14,830 nt of DNA from Alphaproteobacteria bacterium (GTDB taxonomy: Bacteria; Pseudomonadota; Alphaproteobacteria; UBA2136; UBA6156), in contig JAIXXE010000023.1 of assembly GCA_027490875.1 (NCBI GenBank), positions 1 through 14,830 of the forward strand, given 5' to 3'. Made by a program: the position numbers and the translations under genes. Under the pieces are notes generated by a model. That model was not told the origin of the DNA, searched no databases, and saw nothing but the letters and a program-made list of their open reading frames with translations. Numbering within the stretch: position 1 is the first letter of the stretch; each line of letters starts with the position of its first letter. This document shows, piece after piece, positions 11,723 through 14,830 of the stretch.

Positions 11723-12391
11723 ATGGTCACCGAACACTGCGGCCCTGCCGTCCATCTTCACTTCGACTTGGATGATACGTTGGCCCACACCGCCAAAGCG
11801 TTCCGGCCTTCGTGGCGTGACCCAAGCGTTCTTGAAATAGTACAAACCCTCGTTCCAGATTTATCGCACGAGGAAGTTCTACACTTTTTCAAAGTATATT
11901 ATGAAAGCCATGGGTGTTCTTGGTTAGGGATTGCTGATAACTTTGGCTTACCCATGCGTTGGGTTGACGAAGCCTATGACCGCCACGGTGATGCGTCGTT
12001 GAAGCTGATTGCGGACTTGGAGGTGAAGGATCGGCTGCCAAGCCTGCTTGATGCGGCCAGCGAGATGGTCAGGTTGAGGATTCTTACTCAAGCTGGCTAC
12101 AGGTACGCCGAGAGCGTTCTGGACCATCTGGGCGTGCGGCATCACTTCCCAATCCTTCGCGCCCGTGCCTACAAACGCACGGCCCAGCCCTACCATATCA
12201 TTCTGGCAGAGGAAGGGCGCCACGAAGCCAAACACTGGCTGATTGAAGACAGCCCCGCCAACTTGAAAGAGGCCACGCGGTTGGGGTTCACGACCGTACT
12301 GGTTGGCCCGCGCGACGGGGAAGCCGACTACTGCTTTCCGGATGTGGAAGCCTTTCTCGAGTCGTTCATTGCCGGCAGCCTCACCCCTTAG
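11723..12391 (+). CDS. HAD-superfamily phosphatase, pyrimidine 5'-nucleotidase-like
   Basis: A 222-residue haloacid-dehalogenase phosphatase. Motif I is F-D-L-D-D-T-L (14-20), with Asp15 as the expected nucleophile and Asp17 as acid/base. Motif II is L-T-Q-A-G (121-125) with Thr122. A lysine at 151 (A-Y-K-R-T) suits motif III, and I-E-D-S-P-A-N (174-180) is motif IV with Glu175/Asp176. The helical cap (about 25-110) and the pattern D-L-D-D-T-L-x-H suit the Sdt1-like pyrimidine 5'-nucleotidase group, which dephosphorylates UMP or CMP. Phosphoglycolate or sugar-phosphate phosphatases of the same superfamily are alternatives. The ATG at 11723 is chosen for AGGGAGA (11711-11717) upstream; an open frame further left lacks similarity. 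It follows phaC by 69 bases without a T-run terminator between, so co-transcription is possible. A small hairpin (ACAGAA 11682-11687 with TTCTGT 11695-11700) lies in the gap. Confidence 0.8.
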   Translation: MVTEHCGPAVHLHFDLDDTLAHTAKAFRPSWRDPSVLEIVQTLVPDLSHEEVLHFFKVYYESHGCSWLGIADNFGLPMRWVDEAYDRHGDASLKLIADLEVKDRLPSLLDAASEMVRLRILTQAGYRYAESVLDHLGVRHHFPILRARAYKRTAQPYHIILAEEGRHEAKHWLIEDSPANLKEATRLGFTTVLVGPRDGEADYCFPDVEAFLESFIAGSLTP

Positions 12392-12416
12392 GGTGAGGCC
12401 GTTGGCCTTTTTTTTT
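12378..12416 (+). terminator. Rho-independent terminator after the HAD phosphatase gene
   Basis: GCCTCACCC (12378-12386) pairs with GGGTGAGGC (12391-12399), with the TAG stop (12389-12391) in the loop region. A second stem, AGGCC (12396-12400) with GGCCT (12404-12408), directly precedes nine T residues (12408-12416). The two are mutually exclusive; the second is positioned to terminate. Confidence 0.85.
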
Positions 12417-12436
12417 ATTTAGGTTATAAGCGCAGC

Positions 12437-13291
12437 ATGATGACCGAAATTTTAAATGGCCGCGCGCTTGGCCAGCAATGGCTGGCCGAGGTTGCCGCAA
12501 AGGTTAAAACATGGCCGCAACCGCCGCGTTTGGTGATTGTGCAGGTTGGGAACAATCCGGCCAGTACGGTGTATGTGGCCAAAAAGCTTGAAGCTGCCGC
12601 CGCTGTGGGGATTGTGGCCGAGCGCCTGCATTTAAACCCCGCCCAAGGCCAAGCTGCATTGCACAGCACGTTGCACGCGTTGGCCAGAGACGTTGCGACC
12701 GATGGCATTATTGTGCAAACGCCCCTGCCGGAGGGCTGGAATATTCAGGCAGCCTTGGATGCCGTGCCCTGGCGCAAGGATGTGGACGGCCTGAGTGCCG
12801 AAAGCGCCCAGCGGCGTGCCGCAGGCCTACCCTGCCATTTACCCGCAACACCTGCGGCAATTGTGCGCTTACTGACGCAGGTGTGGGGCTACGCGCTGCC
12901 TAACCTGCCGATTGCCGTGATTGGCAATGGCCGCGTGGTGGGGGCCCCGCTGCGCGAGATTCTGGTACAGCGGGGGGCGCAGTTGACGGCCATCAACCGC
13001 GATACCCTTCACCCGCAAAGCCTTTGCCAACAGGCCCGCGTGGTGGTGGCCGCATGCGGTGTGCCGGGGCTGGTGACCGAGCATTGGTTGCAGCGCGGTG
13101 CCGATGTGATTGATGTGGGGCTGACGCCTGAAGAGAATGATAGCGGCAAAAAGATTCTGCGCGGCGATGTGGATTCAGCCCGCCTTGAAGGCCTTGTGGC
13201 CCGGCGTACCCCTGCCCCGGGCGGTGTGGGGCCGCTCACGGTGGCCCAGCTGCTGGCCAATGTGGCGGCGATTGACAGCTTGGGCAATTAA
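12437..13291 (+). CDS. folD: Bifunctional methylenetetrahydrofolate dehydrogenase/cyclohydrolase
   Basis: A 284-residue FolD, interconverting 5,10-methylene-, methenyl- and 10-formyl-tetrahydrofolate for purine, formyl-Met-tRNA and one-carbon supply. Y-V-A-K-K (46-50) holds the expected catalytic lysine at 50 (same Tyr+4 spacing as in E. coli). V-Q-T-P-L-P (93-98), K-D-V-D-G-L (114-119) and P-G-G-V-G-P-L-T (261-268) are conserved. Three family motifs are altered: the second lysine of the Y-V-x-x-K-x-K motif is Glu52; P-C-T-P is P-A-T-P (136-139); and the NADP-binding stretch reads I-G-N-G-R-V-V-G-A-P (162-171). The enzyme is probably functional but diverged. The start is ATG-ATG at 12437 or 12440; no good ribosome-binding site is visible. 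The ATP-grasp gene follows after 18 bases. Confidence 0.93.
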   Translation: MMTEILNGRALGQQWLAEVAAKVKTWPQPPRLVIVQVGNNPASTVYVAKKLEAAAAVGIVAERLHLNPAQGQAALHSTLHALARDVATDGIIVQTPLPEGWNIQAALDAVPWRKDVDGLSAESAQRRAAGLPCHLPATPAAIVRLLTQVWGYALPNLPIAVIGNGRVVGAPLREILVQRGAQLTAINRDTLHPQSLCQQARVVVAACGVPGLVTEHWLQRGADVIDVGLTPEENDSGKKILRGDVDSARLEGLVARRTPAPGGVGPLTVAQLLANVAAIDSLGN

Positions 13292-13309
13292 TTTGGGCGT
13301 TAAGCACCC

Positions 13310-14206
13310 ATGCATCTGGTGTTCCTTTCCCCCCAGCGTGGGTTAAGCGAGAGCCTGAGGCTGCTGTACGATGGGTTACGCGCCCGCGGTCACCAACTAG
13401 AACTTTGGGACAGTACCGCCATGACGTGGCGCGTTGGCCCGCATGGCCTGACGTTTTGGCTGGAAGGCCACCTCTGCACCAAACCAGATTTACTTTACTG
13501 GTGGCATACCAGCGAAGCCTTGGGGGCCCAGCGCTTGGTGGAAGCCATGGCTGCCGCCGCGTGGCCGCTGTTTCATTCGCCGCACCTGCCACAGAGCGAT
13601 AAATTAACCCAGGCGTACCGGCTTGGGGCGGCGGGGCTGCCGATTCCGGCGACGCTGCTGACAACCCCAGACCTGCTTGCCAGCGCCGGTGCAGGTTTGA
13701 TCTGGCCACAAGTGGTCAAGGCCGCCCATGGCGCGCGCGGGGAACGGGTAGCCTTGGTGCCCGATGTTAAGGCCGCACAAGAACAAGCCCAACGCTGGGG
13801 CTTGGGCAACGATGACCCGCTGATTGTGCAAGAGCCCATCCCCCCGCTTGGTGAAGATGTACGGGCGTTTTTGGTGCAGGGGCAGTTGCTGGCTGCGATG
13901 AGTCGCCATGCTCCGCCCGGCCAGTTTTTGGCCAATATTGCCCGTGGCGGAGAAGGCCGACCGACAACCCTTTCGCCCCATGAACTCCAGCTTTGCCAAC
14001 AAGCTTGGCAGGCCATGGGGGCAGCGCCTTGGGCGGGCGTGGATTTTATCCGCAGCCCCACTGGCCCGGTGTTTCTGGAAGTGAATCTCTGGCCGGGCTT
14101 TCAGGGGCTGCGTCAGGTGTTTGGAGACCGGATTGTGTCGGCGTTGGTAGGTAGCCTTGAGGCTGTTGGGCAGGCTTCATCGGCAGGGGTAAGGCCACGG
14201 ATTTAG
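13310..14206 (+). CDS. RimK-type ATP-grasp ligase
   Basis: A 298-residue ATP-grasp protein of the RimK/GshB/LysX type, which uses ATP to join a carboxylate to an amine, often adding Glu. After an N-terminal Rossmann-like part (1-90), the ATP-grasp core shows S-D-K-L-T (96-100), V-V-K-A-A-H-G-A-R-G-E-R-V (135-147), V-Q-E-P-I (173-177), D-V-R-A-F-L-V (183-189), N-I-A-R-G-G (209-214), G-V-D-F-I (243-247) and L-E-V-N-L-W-P-G-F-Q-G-L (256-267), the Mg-binding end. Substrate cannot be told from sequence. Relatives modify ribosomal S6, build glutathione, or glutamylate tetrahydromethanopterin. Its place 18 bases behind folD makes a folate-like or pterin substrate imaginable, but that is inference. 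No clear SD precedes the ATG, so translation may be coupled to folD. Confidence 0.87.
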   Translation: MHLVFLSPQRGLSESLRLLYDGLRARGHQLELWDSTAMTWRVGPHGLTFWLEGHLCTKPDLLYWWHTSEALGAQRLVEAMAAAAWPLFHSPHLPQSDKLTQAYRLGAAGLPIPATLLTTPDLLASAGAGLIWPQVVKAAHGARGERVALVPDVKAAQEQAQRWGLGNDDPLIVQEPIPPLGEDVRAFLVQGQLLAAMSRHAPPGQFLANIARGGEGRPTTLSPHELQLCQQAWQAMGAAPWAGVDFIRSPTGPVFLEVNLWPGFQGLRQVFGDRIVSALVGSLEAVGQASSAGVRPRI

Positions 14207-14271
14207 CGGCAATTCTTTGCTTGCCTTGAGGGTTGAGTAACCTTAATCTTCCCCTAAGAGAAAGATTTATC

Positions 14272-14757
14272 ATGGTCCGCCTACCGTTGCTTGCCTTGTT
14301 TGCCCTGTTTGCCATGCCCGCTATGGCCTGCGAGAACGACCCTACCTGCCCGATGCATTTGCAGAAGGATGCCCATGGCAAGGTGGCACCTGCGGCTGCC
14401 AGCCATGCCGACCATAGCGCACACGGTGGCCATAACAGCCCAGCGGGTGCGAACATGAACGAAGCCACGCAGGCGCTCGATGCCGCCATGGCCAAGATGC
14501 ATGCCGCGATGGCGGTGCCCTATACCGGCAATGCCGACATCGATTTTCTGCGCGGGATGATTCCCCACCACGCAGGCGCTGTGGATATGGCCAAGATTGT
14601 GTTGGAGCATGGCCAAGATCCTCAGGTACGGCGCTTGGCTCGCGAGATTATCCGCGCCCAAGAGTACGAAATTAACCTGATGACCCGCTGGGCCGCCCAG
14701 CTGGAGGCCAAACAACAGGGGCCGGGTACCGACAGCCGCTGGTTGGGCGACGAGTAA
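14272..14757 (+). CDS. Exported His/Met-rich DUF305 protein
   Basis: A 161-residue protein. Residues 1-19 form a signal peptide ending A-M-A before Cys20. Residues 25-60 are a His-rich linker (P-M-H, S-H-A-D-H-S-A-H-G-G-H). The DUF305 domain follows: D-F-L-R-G-M-I-P-H-H-A-G-A-V-D-M-A (91-107), then E-H-G-Q-D-P-Q-V-R-R-L-A-R-E-I-I and Q-E-Y-E-I-N-L-M (130-137). The M-x-P-H-H and M-A residues with the downstream Glu are the conserved putative metal-binding set of the family. Some members are linked to copper handling. The start at 14272 was chosen because the signal peptide begins there; GAGAAAG lies 7 bases upstream. The open frame extends further left without plausible content. It is 65 bases from the ATP-grasp gene, with no terminator between, and no copper-resistance genes are visible. 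The tRNA gene follows. Confidence 0.88.
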   Translation: MVRLPLLALFALFAMPAMACENDPTCPMHLQKDAHGKVAPAAASHADHSAHGGHNSPAGANMNEATQALDAAMAKMHAAMAVPYTGNADIDFLRGMIPHHAGAVDMAKIVLEHGQDPQVRRLAREIIRAQEYEINLMTRWAAQLEAKQQGPGTDSRWLGDE

Positions 14758-14772
14758 TCGTTTCGCTTGGGC

Positions 14773-14801
14773 TTGTCAGCTTCGCCAGTTCCGTTTAGGA
14801 A
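14773..14801 (+). promoter_or_regulatory. Candidate tRNA promoter
   Basis: TTGTCA (14773-14778, 5/6) is followed after 17 bases by TAGGAA (14796-14801, 3/6). A G/C-rich stretch (14802-14810) follows directly, as in stable-RNA promoters under stringent control. The transcript would begin at or just before the tRNA. Confidence 0.35.
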
Positions 14802-14809
14802 GGGGGCGG

Positions 14810-14830
14810 GCACCCGTAGCTCAGTGGATA
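14810..14830 (+). tRNA. tRNA gene, 5' end only, probably tRNA-Arg
   Basis: The 21 bases have acceptor GCACCCG (14810-14816), T8-A9, D-stem GCTC, then A-G-T-G-G-A-T-A of the D-loop. That is a standard tRNA 5' half-arm. The acceptor and the T-A-G-C-T-C-A-G start match common alphaproteobacterial tRNA-Arg, but the anticodon lies outside the window, so the amino acid is inferred. Confidence 0.8.

Overview
The window looks like a stretch of an alphaproteobacterial chromosome, moderately GC-rich, with compact genes and frequent intrinsic terminators. Lineage evidence is the alphaproteobacterial style of ribosomal protein L7/L12, a C93-type (transglutaminase-like) cysteine peptidase, a class I polyhydroxyalkanoate (PHA) synthase with a phasin, and a gamma-class carbonic-anhydrase-like protein. 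I cannot name the genus. Nothing suggests a phage, plasmid or insertion sequence.

Layout, left to right. (1) 1-853: the tail of a hexapeptide-repeat (gamma carbonic anhydrase family) gene, then a small membrane-anchored Pro/Ala/Met-repeat protein closed by a strong terminator. (2) 825-1957: promoter, leader, rplJ and rplL, ending in a terminator. Neither rplK/rplA upstream nor rpoB downstream is present, which is unusual. (3) 1958-2556: about 640 bases with no credible protein gene. It holds a promoter-like site, a hairpin-rich segment ending in a near-ideal terminator (candidate structured RNA, about 270 nt), then a 70-bp nested palindromic repeat. (4) 2557-2977: a small basic protein of unknown function with its own -10 box, Shine-Dalgarno sequence (SD) and terminator. 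(5) 2990-5938, minus strand: rplM-rpsI, a terminator, then pyrH and a YegD-type Hsp70-like gene 8 bases apart. (6) 6125-6839: a secreted C93 cysteine peptidase whose ribosome-binding site can be locked into a three-part hairpin. (7) 6856-9771, minus strand: a phasin, then a two-gene unit with a degenerate homoserine-dehydrogenase-like protein and a degenerate FAD-oxidoreductase (DAO-fold) protein. (8) 9875-14757, plus strand: phaC, a HAD phosphatase resembling pyrimidine 5'-nucleotidases, folD, a RimK-type ATP-grasp ligase and an exported His/Met-rich DUF305 protein. (9) The first 21 bases of a tRNA gene, probably Arg, at the right edge.

How the parts work together. Most genes are housekeeping: translation (L10, L7/L12, L13, S9), pyrimidine nucleotide supply (UMP kinase, possibly the HAD nucleotidase) and one-carbon metabolism (FolD). 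A PHA storage locus (phaC, phasin) flanks the two degenerate-enzyme genes. The items most worth a second look are the candidate RNA at 2019-2290, the paired pseudoenzyme-like genes inside the PHA locus, the SD-masking hairpin upstream of the C93 peptidase, the inverted repeats in the rplM leader, and the separation of rplJL and pyrH from their usual neighbours. No complete undescribed defence or mobile system is visible.
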